Assembly: GCA_037892935.1 (NCBI GenBank)
Contig: JAYXKI010000009.1
Location: 496,001 to 560,000 of the forward strand
DNA from: Phlebopus portentosus
Lineage: Eukaryota; Basidiomycota; Agaricomycetes; Boletales; Boletinellaceae
Direction of reading: 5' to 3'
DNA: 64,000 bases
The notes under the pieces are model-generated. The model was not told the origin of the DNA. It searched no databases and saw only the letters and a program-made list of their open reading frames with translations. This document shows positions 11,758-23,482 of the stretch, piece by piece. Position numbers and translations under genes: made by a program. How positions within the stretch are numbered: the first letter of the stretch is position 1; each line of letters opens with the position of its first letter.

Positions 11758-14700
11758 TTAAAACAAGCCCTGCACAGAACCAAAGCCAGTAGGACAATTT
11801 TGCCTAGCAATGCTTGATGAGCCACTACGCAAATAGCAGATTTTTGCCGCCACGCATTCGTCCGAACACGGTGCCGTGCGTACCGAGCTTTTGCCTTGAA
11901 GGGTGTGGAATATCTAGGAGCATGGATGATATGAGAAACAACAGGTACGCAAAGATAAATGGTTTTGGCTCTTACTCGAACTAGATCCGTATTATTTTCC
12001 ATCACTAAAAATGATTCGTAGGTTATACAGGCCTGTTTCGTATTCCGTGAGAAAGGAAAACACACCTTCCGTAACACGATGCCACCACGTAGCATTCAAT
12101 GGATCGTTGGGTCCCCAGCCAGTGATATTCGTTCCATAAGTATCGCGTGTGCTATATTCATACGTGAATGTCGGACCGAACGTAATTTGATGGTCAAGAT
12201 CAGGGAAAGCAGAGACGTCGCTCTTCCACCTAGGATCAAACTAGTGAGCGTCTTATTTACACGGTGAGGGATACGCGCCTTACGTATGTGCGTCGAGGAC
12301 CTCAAAAGTCTGAAAATATACCAAAAGAATATATTTGCGGTCTGTGAGAAGATAGATGATATCTTAAGACACAAGAGCCTTACAGAAGAGTCGACTTCAT
12401 ACACGCGGAAGCCCGAATTCAGGTTTGATGCCGGTGTAATTGATGGTCCGTTCCATGAAACGACTAATGCGTTCTCTGCTGTCTTCACTGTACCATTATT
12501 CGTGTAAAATATCTTATAAGATGCGCAATTCAGCAATGCCCCTTCTGTTTTGGGTAAATACTTACCGAAAGCTCATCTTCGTGCGTGTGACCCCAAAAGA
12601 TGCCTTTGCAGCGTATGTTCAATCGTGATCGAGAATGTAGACACTATGAGAGCTTACCCGCGATAACGTGCGGCGAAAATCGATCTACACTGTCTGAGCG
12701 TCAGCAACTAGATTTATAGCCAAAATGTTCCAAAGCATACATCTGATAAACTAGGGTAACAGTCAGTTTCGTTCCTTTTACTTGAGATCAAGAGATGCAT
12801 CTCACAAAGATTTGACGGGTTGAACAGCGCGTTTGTACCATCCCATCCGCTCAAGACATGCCCCATAATCCAGACTGAGGGGAGACATCGCGTGAACCAT
12901 GAACATACATACTAGTGCATCACTAAGATCAGAACTCACCACGATCGCCCGCATGTTCTGCATCCTGCAACTCGTCTGTGAGGAACCGCAGCATACCGGA
13001 CGGATCCGAGGATGTCATGTTGATGTAATTGAACCAGTTCGCTCTGAATAACATGGCAGAAAAAGAAAACGCAAAGTCAGTAAGATATAAGTGAGTCCGA
13101 GAGGATCCTCACCGCAGCCAAAGATTCGTATTTAGAGTGATAATCCGTAATCCGTCCCTTCTTTGGACCATATACGCGCCATAATGCGCTCGAGCAAGTT
13201 CGACTGCAGCCTCAGGAATCCAATCCTCGTGCTTCCAAAGACTTGAAACATGGTCATAATTCCTAGAGCAGTGTCATCAGTTTTAGCCAGGATAAAATAG
13301 CAGTCTTGGCTAAATTGAATAATTCACCAGTCAAATTGGTGTGCCAGCTCACCACCCAAAGAATGTGGAGCGTCTTGGGCACTAGAAACATGTCACTTAT
13401 TAGTCTTCAGAATACTGTGAAATATTGATGTACATACACGCCAACAGAGTCGTGATTACCCAAAGCAACATAAGTAGGGCCTGCCTTCAGCATGCGCTTG
13501 ATGAGGTCGAAGACCACAGTCTAATTCAATCGGTCCGATCCATGCTTAGATTCGAGCACGCTTGGTAGACGAGGAGTGATGACGTACCTCGGTGTACATC
13601 ATATAAGCCCGCGAGAGCTGCTGGTCAGTATCATGCGCGAGAAGGTCTCCTGTGTATAGTGTCCAGGCGAACCCAGAGTCTTGCGTGCCCGTGAGGACTG
13701 GGATCGCCTCAAAGGCGGATAATGTCAGTGAGTATGGAGAGTCACTGAATAAGTTCGTTAGTACTCGGCGCATAAGTATGAGAATTAGCGAATTCGCACC
13801 AGAGGAAAGCACCAAAACGCGGCGCCGAGACCAGTGTCTTATTCGGACTAGAGGTTGCGACGTTGCCTTCTCGGCAACACAGTCCAGATGTACAGTTTGC
13901 CTCCGCTCCAGTTGAATAGCCTTTTTCCGCGTGCAAACGACGGAAAGGGTGGCCTGAGCCTCTAATACTGCTTGAGGATAAGGAGGTAGTACTCACGAGG
14001 ATCAAGGTGGATATCCGAAAGATGCAATACCTTCAACCGTTTCCCGCTAGGCTTTCTACGAGCAGGCAAGAGATCAGGTTTGGGCTTTGCAAACCAATTA
14101 GTTAGGTTGAGTGGTGACGTTGGCGGCATCGGGCACGCGCTCAGGAAATTTTGGCATATCATCTGGAGAGAAAGATATAAATAGATCGGTCAACATGTGA
14201 TCGCGTTCAGGCACATAACGACTCGGAAGCAATATCAAGGGGTTGATGCCATGACGAAGTGAGATGGCTGGGTTAAGGAAGAAAATTCAAGACGCCCTAC
14301 CTGACCATCGTAGCCCTCGACATCCGCGAACGCGACAACCTGTATAAATTCCCGTTCATTATCAGGCCGTAAACCATTTTTGTTTCACTTTTCCTGAAAC
14401 TTTCTTGCACTGACCTGGGTAATTACGCTCCCGAGATCAAGCTTCCCAAACGTGGTACTGCAGGATGAAGAGAGCCTGAATGCCTCGCACAGACCCACAA
14501 CGGCCGCAGGACCTTGTTCCGGGGCAGCAAGCGCCACGAACTTGAGGACCCCAAGAGCAGTCTGACATCGTGCACATGTATCGTTGCGAAAGGGCGAGTT
14601 TGGCGTCTCTGGTGAGGCCAGAAGCTGAATTTGGCGGATGGCTTGTGCCAAGATGGCGGAATCCGAGGCGCGCGGTGGGAGGAAATGCGGGTCCGACGTG

Positions 14701-15060
14701 TCATTCTTCCAAAAAGCGGGAAATTAGCAAAAGGCGCAGACGCAACAGGTGGCAACTTGCCACTGGGATCTTGTCCGGGTTCGTCAGGTCGAAGGGATAC
14801 ACTGTATGCTAAAGTCTTTCTTTAGAAATGATAAATAAAATCAGAAAAAATGCGACGCTCACAGTAATAGGATCCGTAATGACAGGCTGCACTTGCTCAC
14901 TCGTCTGAGTCGGATTATTGTAATATTTCCCGTACACGGATGTCGGAAAGGCCCCAGGAACAGTAAAAACCGTGGGGCCGAAATGGAGGGATTGAGCAAC
15001 AGCCCGCCCGACCGTTCCCAGAGCAATGGCGACAAAAGACTTCTTCGCCAAACCAGACAT
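11758..15060 (-). CDS. Acid sphingomyelinase-like phosphodiesterase, secreted
   Basis: Predicted to hydrolyse sphingomyelin or related phosphodiesters in the secretory pathway or outside the cell. It starts MSGLAKKSFVAIALGTVG, a signal peptide. A saposin-B-type segment follows with paired cysteines (CARCQTALG, LCEAFRLSSSC, ICQNFLSACP). The calcineurin-like metallophosphoesterase core shows all metal-site motifs: LSDIHLDP, YTGDLLAHD, ALGNHDS, LGHVLSG and GHTHEDE. The tail contains GWGPNDPLNATWWHRVTE and a Cys-rich end (APCSDECVAAKICYLRSGS...NCP). Many introns of about 41-100 nt. One, after KLPP near 14723, is only about 41 nt but gives a clean join to NDTSDPHF. The gene looks intact and ends 89 bp from the stop of the truncated TAF gene, convergent to it. 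Confidence 0.9.
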
Positions 15061-16186
15061 AGCCAGTCAAGGACGGCAAGGAGCTTTTCTCAGCTCAGGT
15101 AACTTGCTGATTATTACCTTTCTCGCAGAGACCACTTCCCAAGAGGCGAGTCCGGGTTTCCATCGGCCATGCCTTGCATTTTAACCTTTTATCCTACCCA
15201 TCAAGGTGGGCCGAAACCCGTGTGGAATTCTGTCCCACTCCGCTACGCGTGGCCGTGAAGGATGATCGCTGATGTGTTTTTTTCCGGGAAGAAGAGTTCC
15301 TATCTATCAGTACCTGTTGTGCATAAGCTCCGGTGAGAGAGAGCAATTCATTTTAATATCATGGACTTCCAATCACCACCTTCGATCATTAGACATATAG
15401 ATCAGAAATGATATTAGGTCCGTCTTTCTCGGTGATTGTCATATAAGTACTCGTTGGCCCTGTGCCAGAGGACAATTGCCATAAGTAAAGACGAGCGAGC
15501 GTGGGAAGACAGATTAGCGCCTTCGTCGGCCTTCTCTTCACAACATACGCAAAGATCATGGATAGATATGACCGTCGACTACGCTATTCTCACTATTTTC
15601 AAAATTTATTCTATATCCACGTAGCGCCTTATTTCTAGTAGCGAAGGGGGAGAAACGCAAATGTTTCTCTTCACTTCTCGCCATCAAGTTCGCGGATGTT
15701 TCCTGTCAGGGCGGCTTATGGGTTTTCAGTATTAGTTCAATCCCAGCATCAATGATCAGTCGCGTTGCCATCTTGCTGAGTCAACGCTTTCACAACGTTT
15801 CATCCATTGGCGGTTTCAGCAGATAATCGACGCCTCGCGGTAATCACTTCAAGTGTTCTTTCTCCTTCCGACATTCTCGTACAATGCGCATCAGTCGCTC
15901 ATGTGTACTTAGCCTTTGAAGTAAGTATCTCGACAATGAAAATCAGATAAGGGTAGCGAAGAGAGATTTGCTTTTAAGAAATCAATGAGCAAACTATTTC
16001 CTAATCGCACGATGGAAGTGCAGAACGAAGCCAGACAGGGACGAAAATTACCACATACCAAGGAGAGGTGGATGTATTATATACATAAATCAACACAGAC
16101 AGGAAGGGTATAAGTTAAGCAATAAATTCATAACATCAACGTCTATACATACTGTTCAATACATTGTTCCGAATGCAGATTTTTAT
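15061..16186. other. Intergenic, no gene seen
   Basis: About 1.1 kb between the sphingomyelinase start and the LIM gene end. It should contain the sphingomyelinase promoter and the LIM 3' UTR. No convincing open frame, RNA gene or repeat was seen. Confidence 0.6.
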
Positions 16187-17598
16187 TCAAGCACCAGCCT
16201 TCCCAAGAAGAGCATATCCACTCCCTTGAGGACCGTAAAACTAAACACGAAAGATACGCAAAGCATTAATCATCCATTTAGAAGCATGAGAACAAACAGA
16301 CGACATACCTTACTGTAGCAGCTTCGACAAACGACCTTTTCGCCCTTCTCCGCAAGCCTAGACGAATCAAGCGCCGTATTACACTCCGTACAGCGCAAGC
16401 AGGGTTTGTGGAACACCTTCCCGTTTGCCTTTACTTGTTCCGCGAAGTACACAGCTTTGGAGCATCGGGCGCACAGCGGGGTACCCGTTCCAGGCATAGC
16501 ACGATTCGCCCAGGGACTTCCACGTAGTGGACTGCCGCCTGTGAGTGCGGCTCCATAGCGCGTTCCTGTCATATTTTGCCGAACCGGTATTGGAGAACCA
16601 GGGTGACCGGATGAGACAGCAGTCGGTGACGTCGGTGATTGAGGACGAGGGGTCACGCCGGCGCTCTGGGTTCGCATCAGGTGAGTCGGAGTGAGAGGTA
16701 TGGTTCGCGGAATACCCGGCTTGCCGCGTTCCGGCTTAAGGTCTTCGACTTCTTCTTTGTTCTCCGAAGCATCGTCGCCTTTATTGCTTCCTTCGCTCTT
16801 CCCATCAACACCGCTTAGTTCGCCCATGGCGGATGAGTGGACTGTCCGCTCAACTCGTTCGGTAACCGCAAGATTTTCCATCTTCTTAGCTAGAGCCTAT
16901 TAAGCAATACCGATAATAATCAATAGTCCATAAATATTCTTAGGAGCTATGACGCACTCTTGCCTGCGATGGAGACCCAATCTGATCCGGAGGGCCTCTC
17001 TTCGCCCGCTCAAATCTGGCTTCCGTCTCAATCTCCTCCCGAGTAGGTGAAGTGCTCCTATACGACCTAGCCGGAGATCCAGTAAATGCTGGTCTTACTG
17101 GAGACGATGGCGATGCTAATGGTATATCGTCGCGGTGCGGGAGGTTCGCTTGCCGAAGATCTCGCGGTCCGAAATTCTTAGTATAGCATTGTTTACTGGA
17201 AATGCGTCCAAAGTATATCAGACACTGAGAAACGCATACAATACAAGGTGGGGTGTACCAATATGGTTCTTTGTCGTGTTCCATTAAGGAGAGTGAGTCT
17301 AATCGTTTGTCACATGTTGTACAAGCAAGACAAGGCTGTCCAAATACCAATCAGTCCTCGTATGCGTACACAGAAACAACAGCTCCACCTTATGGTATAA
17401 CTGAAATACGCCAGATGTAATGAGCACCCATGACAATTATTCGACACAACGAAGCGTACCATCCGTCCAGGACCCATGATCTGTCGAGTCCGGTTTCAGT
17501 TGCGGATTCGTGAACCAGAATAGACGACGAACCTGTTCTGCAGCGTATACAGCCCTCCCGCATCTCGGACAATATGGTACTCCGCCAAATGGATGCAT
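16187..17598 (-). CDS. LIM-domain zinc-finger protein
   Basis: Likely a cytoskeletal or signalling adaptor with two LIM domains. Seven exons join in frame to 351 residues: 17533-17598, 17460-17480, 17389-17400, 17259-17335, 16958-17195, 16309-16896 and 16187-16240. LIM1 (residues about 10-65) reads CPRCGRAVYAAEQ, then MLYHKPCLACTTC and PYCKQCYTK. LIM2 (about 275-330) reads CARCSKAVYFAEQ, then FHKPCLRCTEC and CRSCYSK. The linker is Ser/Pro-rich and low complexity, with a short acidic segment. The tail is GPQGSGYALLGKAGA. The MHPFGG start and overall layout are familiar in basidiomycete LIM proteins. LIM1 is built from four tiny exons, one of only 12 nt. Confidence 0.9.
17389..17400 (-). other. 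12-nt microexon of the LIM gene
   Basis: The 12 bases encode LYHK, including the conserved zinc-binding His of LIM1. It is flanked by CAG on the 5' side and GTGGAG on the 3' side, with introns of 59 and 53 nt. Skipping it would keep the frame but remove the His ligand. Confidence 0.8.
17460..17480 (-). other. 21-nt microexon of the LIM gene
   Basis: Encodes IMGPGRM between the LIM1 N-terminal half and the 12-nt exon. Acceptor is GACAG and donor is GTACGC. Introns on either side are 52 and 59 nt. The resulting AAEQ-IMGPGRM-LYHKPC order matches the LIM consensus spacing. Confidence 0.8.
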
Positions 17599-17857
17599 TG
17601 TGTGTCCGTACTCAGGTATATATACAAGAAAGCAGCTGCACGTTGGCGAGGCCAGTATGTAGACGTTTAAGACAGAGATCGCCTGAACGCGTTGACGAAG
17701 GGGCTCTTTCTTTCGGCCCGTGATCGACCCGTGAGATTATATTACGTCATCTCGGTCCGAGTTTGTCGAATGTTTTATAAGTGAGTAATGAACATTTACA
17801 TTTTCCTATTTCTTTCATTATGTGCGATGTCACCCAGGTATTTTGGACCGGTTTAAA

Positions 17858-18545
17858 CTACTGCTTTGATGGACAGCGATCCCATGTCACAGTCGAGTCA
17901 TCCAACTTGAAAACATGGCATTGGTAAGTTCCGCCTTCCTTAAGGCGGCTAAACATCAGCCTGGCAGCAAGACTCGCGACAAGAATTAAGGAATTATGCA
18001 GATATTGACAAGAAATTCTAGGTCTGGCGGAGATGCGGTCCAGAGATACTAGATATTTTTCCGAAAGCACAATCTTGGGCGCTTTGATGTTCTCCCAGAG
18101 ATGCTCGCTTTCGCCCTGCAAGATTAATGCTATCGGACGTCTTCTGCATCACATATACTCTTCATCACCACTTTTGGATATCACTGGAAGTACGTTCCAG
18201 TGAGCTTTTTGCTCGCCTAAGCGATCGAGTTATTGGGATTTGCTTTCAGCTTCATTCCATGATCCAACTAGTCTGATAAATAAATCGCAAACTGCGCCTG
18301 ATCATGTGACTGGGAAACTGCATTGCGTACGCAGTTATCGACCGGAATGCCAATATGCAGGTAGTGCGCCTCAAGAAAGGGGCCGAGGAAATGCAGATTG
18401 ACCGAGATTTCCTCCGTAGACATTTATCAATGCCACTAGTGGGCGTATAGGAGGTCGATGTAACGCAGTTCACTACCTCTTCAGACCCGTTTAGATGTTG
18501 ACCATATTCGTTTTAGAATCAGATTCGCTCCATTGAATACGTGCC
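17858..18545 (-). pseudogene. Decayed aldo/keto reductase copy
   Basis: Degenerate tandem relative of the intact reductase at 18700-20016, lying downstream of it in the same orientation. Fragments in correct order align with the intact protein across frames: GANLILK (intact GANDIPIK), MVNI...LKR (MVSV...LKK), YIDLLYAH (YIDILYVH) followed by stops, EEI..NLH, FIYQTSWIME ([11 protein letters not shown]), AHWNVL (APWNVL), YVMQKT (identical), and NIKAPKIVLSE ([11 protein letters not shown]), ending DSTVTWDRCPSKQ ([13 protein letters not shown]). Several stop codons and frame changes are present. About 55 codons between WNVL and YVMQKT are missing. An 18-base stretch at 18139-18156 is still identical to 19004-19021. 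Confidence 0.8.
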
Positions 18546-18699
18546 TCAAGGCAAGATGGTAAAGTACAGTGACCTCGTCGTACTCGTCAGGTAGACACTA
18601 ACGTCAATGATTTCTCTATTCGAAAGGCAATGCGTCTATTAACATAGCACCTAACATTTTTATCACGATTACATTCATTGATCTCGTATTCGATGAAGG

Positions 18700-20016
18700 T
18701 CAAGCAGTGGGGGCAGGTTTGATCGGTTGTCTCAACGGCCAGCGATCCCATTGCGAAGTGGACTCGAATAGGAAGAACGTGCGTTGAGGCGTACCATCTC
18801 CCTGCGATCGAGAAATTAATCAAAGCATACTCTTTCGAGAAAGCGTAAGACTCACGGTGAGGTTGGTTGGGAACCCAGGATCAAACGGAAGTATGCTCTC
18901 GAGATACTGAATCTGCTCGTCCGAGAGCGAGATTTTGAGCGCCTCGATATTAGCCATGAGTTGCTCGACTTTTCGTCCACCAATGATGGGGAACACGTAG
19001 GGGGTCTTCTGCATCACATATGCAATTGCGACGGCAGTAATGTGCTCCGTACCGACCTCATTCGCGACTTTCTCAAGGGCAGCGCTTATCTTCCTTTCAT
19101 TCTCCGTACGCTTCCATTCCTCGCTGAATATCACGCGGCCTTTCTCACCGCTGGTCATACGTCTCTTTTCTTCCGCGTCGGTGCGCAGATGACCACTAGC
19201 AAGTACGTTCCACGGAGCGAGAGCCAGTCCGAGCGTGCGAGCCATTGGGATTATCTCCCGTTCAAAACTGCGCTCCATAACGTTCCACGCGCCTTGGTAG
19301 ATCACAAACGGCGTCTTACCGTGTGCCTTGGCATACGCATTCGCGTATGAGACTGCCCATGCTGGAGTATCAGAGACGCCAAGGTACAGAACCTTGCGCG
19401 CGGCAACGAGATGGTGTAGGTTGTCCATAATTTCCTCGATGGGTGTTTGCCAGTCCCACCAGTGAACGTAGAGAATGTCGATGTAAGTCGTCCGGAGCTT
19501 CTTGAGGCTTGCTTCGACACTGACCATAAGCGATTTGGCGTTGTTACCAGTGTAGTTGACTTTGATTGGGATGTCATTCGCACCGCGCTTGTAATTTGTT
19601 GTATACTATTGTGAAGTCAGCCACAGCGCGGCAGCATCAGTGAGCATTGTACTTACCTTGGTTGCAATCACCATTTGATCTCGGATACCACGCTTTTCCA
19701 TCCATTCTCCAATGAACATTTCGGACGTCTCGTCTTGACTATAATCACAGTAAGTGCCTCACCGAGTGCGGAATGAAACTGGGGCGTACTAATCATTCGC
19801 AGTGTCTATGAAGTTTCCACCTGCCTCATAGAAGGCATCGAGAAGCTTGAAGGATGATTCTTTGTTCATCGCACCCATTCCAATTTTCTCCCACTGGTCT
19901 CCAATGCTCATTGCTCCAAGCTGGAGTGGCGAGACCCGAATACCCGCCAGTGGGGATAAAACACGATAGAGACCAAGCGGAGTCGCAGGAGTGGGAGGCG
20001 ATGGAAAAGCAGACAT
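18700..20016 (-). CDS. Aldo/keto reductase, aryl-alcohol dehydrogenase type
   Basis: NADPH-dependent oxidoreductase of the aldo/keto reductase family, closest in layout to fungal aryl-alcohol dehydrogenases. The start chosen is [13 protein letters not shown] at 20016. Catalytic tetrad residues are visible: Asp in NFIDTAND, Tyr in the following NDYQDETSE (across an intron near 19744-19795), Lys in VIATK, and His in [11 protein letters not shown] cofactor-binding C-terminal stretch includes [20 protein letters not shown]. The last short exon encodes [13 protein letters not shown]...[13 protein letters not shown]. Likely cytosolic. Physiological substrate cannot be told from sequence; lignin-derived aldehydes are a common guess for this group. 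Confidence 0.92.
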
Positions 20017-21516
20017 TGTCAAAAGTCAAGATAGTTTTTAGTAGAATGTAGCGAAGGTCTTAGAGAGGTGAGTTGAGGAGTTGTACTGAATCTGACTGGA
20101 ATTTATAGTCCTGCTTGAAGATAAATTTGACATAAGTCGGTTTTCAACGACTGTAAACTGAATCATTGACATTTGCGGAACCGACGCCGTCCGTGGACGC
20201 GTCAGCTCACGGCAGCGCTGCTGTTGCTTCCAGGACATGTCGAGCGGCCAGACACGCACTTTCTTTCGACTTTTGTGGGGTAGCATTTGTAATACATGTT
20301 GGAAGCTTGTGTGAGCATGACGGGTTTTTTGACGAGATGTTCTATTACTTCACGGATGCAGTCTCAAGCTCAGGAACTCGGGGGTATGTCTCAGATAAGG
20401 AAAAGGTATATATTACATGTACTTTCCGTAGTCACACCCGCGTTTGCCTTCAGTGGCCAAGAGGGACAAACCGAATCTACGTTGTTGTTGCAAGACCGGT
20501 CGGCTCTAAAGTAGTGATGTCGGGACGCAGCTTGAAAAGACCCGAATAGTATTTGAAAGATCAGTATTGATAGATTTTCGGATGAGGTTATATAATGTCA
20601 TCATTCATGCATGACTAAGGCAATAATTCGGCACAGACCAGATGCTTGCGTCGTCTCTTGAGAGTCGGCACCTTATGTATGTCGTAAGGAATCGAATCAG
20701 CTGCATGACCAATCACCTCAAAAAATGTTGTGCATTTGCAATTACTATACTATAATACTGCACTGCTACATTATGATTATAACATTTCCTCTTTCAATAT
20801 TCTCGAATGTTTGCAGTTTCCGAGTTGCCGACTCGGAGGTCAGTTAAAACTTGAGGATTGTGATACCTTCAATGCCAAAGACAAGAATCGCACTAATCCC
20901 AGGCTCGGTACTCCCGCGTGAAACGCAGATCGCGTTGGACGAGTAGATCTCTCGACCGGAAGCGGAAGTCTGTCTGTAAAAAAGTCTGACATAATAACAG
21001 ACAAACCAGACGTTTACATAATCAAAACATTGGTAGACACATAGATGATCTGGCGACAATGATAGGACTCTCTCATCTTCCTCTTGATCGAAGGATTCTT
21101 CTCCAATATCTGTCTATATTCGAATACCCGCCTGCTCCTGCTTGAATGTAGGGGCCATGTAAACACAGAGGGTGTTGGAGCGAGACGCTGAACAAATGTG
21201 TCTCTGCTAGATCAAATTTCTCGAGTTCTCACAAACAACTGCCGGACAGCTACAGACACCTGAATTCCGCTTCAGTCAAGAAAGGGAAAACACTCCATGG
21301 AATATGGTACGTTAAAGCTGATATACCGTGCATGCTCACTGTTGCTTTGGTTTGCATTGTACTTCTCGAAGCAAACTTACTAATAGGTCTCCTTGAGTCT
21401 GATTCTGTTTGGCCAGCTCTCCCATCTATTGGCACACCACCCAACTAGTCTTGAATTAACTCCAACTTCTGTCTCTCATTTTGACGGAACATTCTTTTGA
21501 AAATCGACACTCTTTT
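20017..21516. other. Intergenic, no gene seen
   Basis: About 1.5 kb between the divergent reductase and F-box genes, so it should hold both promoters. Open stretches exist (for example 20166-20549 on the plus strand) but lack protein-like composition or any recognisable motif, and I do not call them. Confidence 0.55.
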
Positions 21517-23142
21517 ATGCCCACTGCTTCTTCTCGATGCCACCTTCTGACGTTACCTGATGAACTCATTTTCGAGATCCTTTCTTATTGTCCGGTCGAG
21601 AACATCCTCAAACTGGAAGGCGTATGTGATGACGCTTGTTCATCTCCTAACATCTTCTGACTCCTTTCTAAAGACATGTAAGCGTATGTATCAGATATGC
21701 CGATCTCACGCGATCTGGAGGTCTCTGGTACAGAGGCTTGACGTCTCCCAAGCTCCATCTACAAATCCTTTTCATTCAATCGAGTCTCTTCCCGAGCCTG
21801 AGCTAAGGTGGAAGGTCATCAATGCCGTCCAACGGCACCGCGTTTGGACTACACCAGGAAACGTCCCTCCAATGCGGGTTCTTGAACTGCCCCTGCCGCA
21901 TATCGAGGAAAGCAGAATAATGAAAACAAGGCTGCTTCCAGGAGGGAAGGAAATACTTATATCGAATCATGGGAGCGTGGAATTCTGGTCTATTGAATTT
22001 ATGGAGTGCCTATGGTCCATACCTGCCCCCGAGGATCACATAGACACTGTAGGCTTTGACTTTGATATCGTGGACAATGGCGAAGTGCTTGCGATTGCGA
22101 TTGTCTGCGAGGATGGCGTATTTCCGGATATGTGAGTTGCATTCTCCGCTGAGTCTTGGTTCCTGTCCGAGATCCGTATTTCCAGGTCGCTGCTGCGCCT
22201 GTACAACTATACTTTCGCTAATCGCAGTGTAAACATGATCCTGGAACGTAGATTGCCGACGTTGTCGCCTTCTCGGATTATGCTTCAAGGAGAATTCTTT
22301 ATTTCTTCAATCCCGCGACTCTTTCAGAGTGTAGTCCTTAATTGGAGGTCCGGAAGCGCTTTGATACTCGATTTTGCCGACCCTATGGTGAGTTCTTGTC
22401 TAACATCATTGTATGATGCTCATCGTCTACTTTACCAGAGAGTGCGGACTGACGTTCGGTCAAAACTTGTAGCTGACAACAATTTGATCGTCTTCCTCCA
22501 GGAGGCAGAATTAGGTTTCTGTGCCGCAAAGCTTCCCCTGTCTGCGCTCAATGAACGTTGGTCTGATGAAGTGAATCACAATGCTTGGCAACATGTCCTA
22601 TTCCGTTCCTTAGATCGGGACTACTCGTTACTTCCTCTGCCGTATTCTGAGGACCAAGACAGTGCTCAGAATGGGAACGCAGGGTACGGACTTTGGGTCT
22701 TGGCTCACCACATCTTCAAGCCTTCTTGGCAGCCGGATGCACCAACAGAAATCTTCGTTGTTGCTTATACTGTTACTCCTGGTGGAAGGAAGCCGATGCG
22801 CCTGATCTCCTTCCGGCTGCAATTATCACACTCCGAGGGTCAAGGATCTGAAAGGGATTCGGGTACCCTTAAGCTCGTCAGGTCGAGTTCAGCGCCAATT
22901 GGACGACTCCCAGGAATCCACGCAATGTCTCAAACACAGGGCTGATGTTCTCTTTGAGGCAAAAGCTCCAGGTCATTACCCTCTTTTCCGAGGATGGACA
23001 GCCGATCAGTGAAGTGGATCTCGGAGCTGATGTGATTCCGGAATTTGAGGAGTTCGACCCAAACGTCTCCTCTGTTGACCCATGGAGCGGCGCGATTGCA
23101 GTAAGGATCCTCGGTTCGATGAAGGTTCTTTACTTCGATTAG
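21517..23142 (+). CDS. F-box protein
   Basis: Putative substrate adaptor of an SCF ubiquitin ligase. The start is MPTASSRCHLLTLPDELIFE. The N-terminal F-box reads LPDELIFEILSYCPVENILKLEG-TCKRMYQIC..AIWRSL, with an intron of about 50 nt after LEG. The remainder resembles the beta-rich C-terminal halves common in agaricomycete F-box proteins, without a named domain. Further introns lie near 22133-22190 and 22387-22439. Near 22839-22873 the frame must change: the downstream frame gives VEFSANWTTPRNPRNVSN and continues to KVLYFD at 23142. A 35-nt intron (22839-22873, GTCAAG...TTAAG) would restore the frame, but is unusually short. A frameshift is the alternative. Confidence 0.75.
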
Positions 23143-23482
23143 CCAGAGTATATATTTGAGATGGCCTGAATTGGATGAAAGAATCTACATTCTGTCTCAG
23201 TGTTTGATTCAGAGTCGCGGTGCTGAACCCGACATTATAATCAAATTTCATTTCGCCGGGCTTTAGGTTTCTGGCGTTAAGCTGCACGAGACTCTCAAAA
23301 CGGCCAAACTGCTATCTGAGCAAAGGTTAGAGCATTTAACTGCACGTCCTTTACCTCGTATTTTGTGATATCAGAACAAGGATTGTCAAGAGGTTCAATA
23401 CAATATCGCGCTACTCTAGCGAATATGAAAGCTGAATGTGATTCCCGGCATTTAAAATTTCCCACCCAGGCAAAAATGCCAA

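Noticed and set aside
20166..20549. 127-codon plus-strand open frame upstream of the reductase
   Set aside because: No motif, no matching splice sites, and it occupies the expected promoter region.
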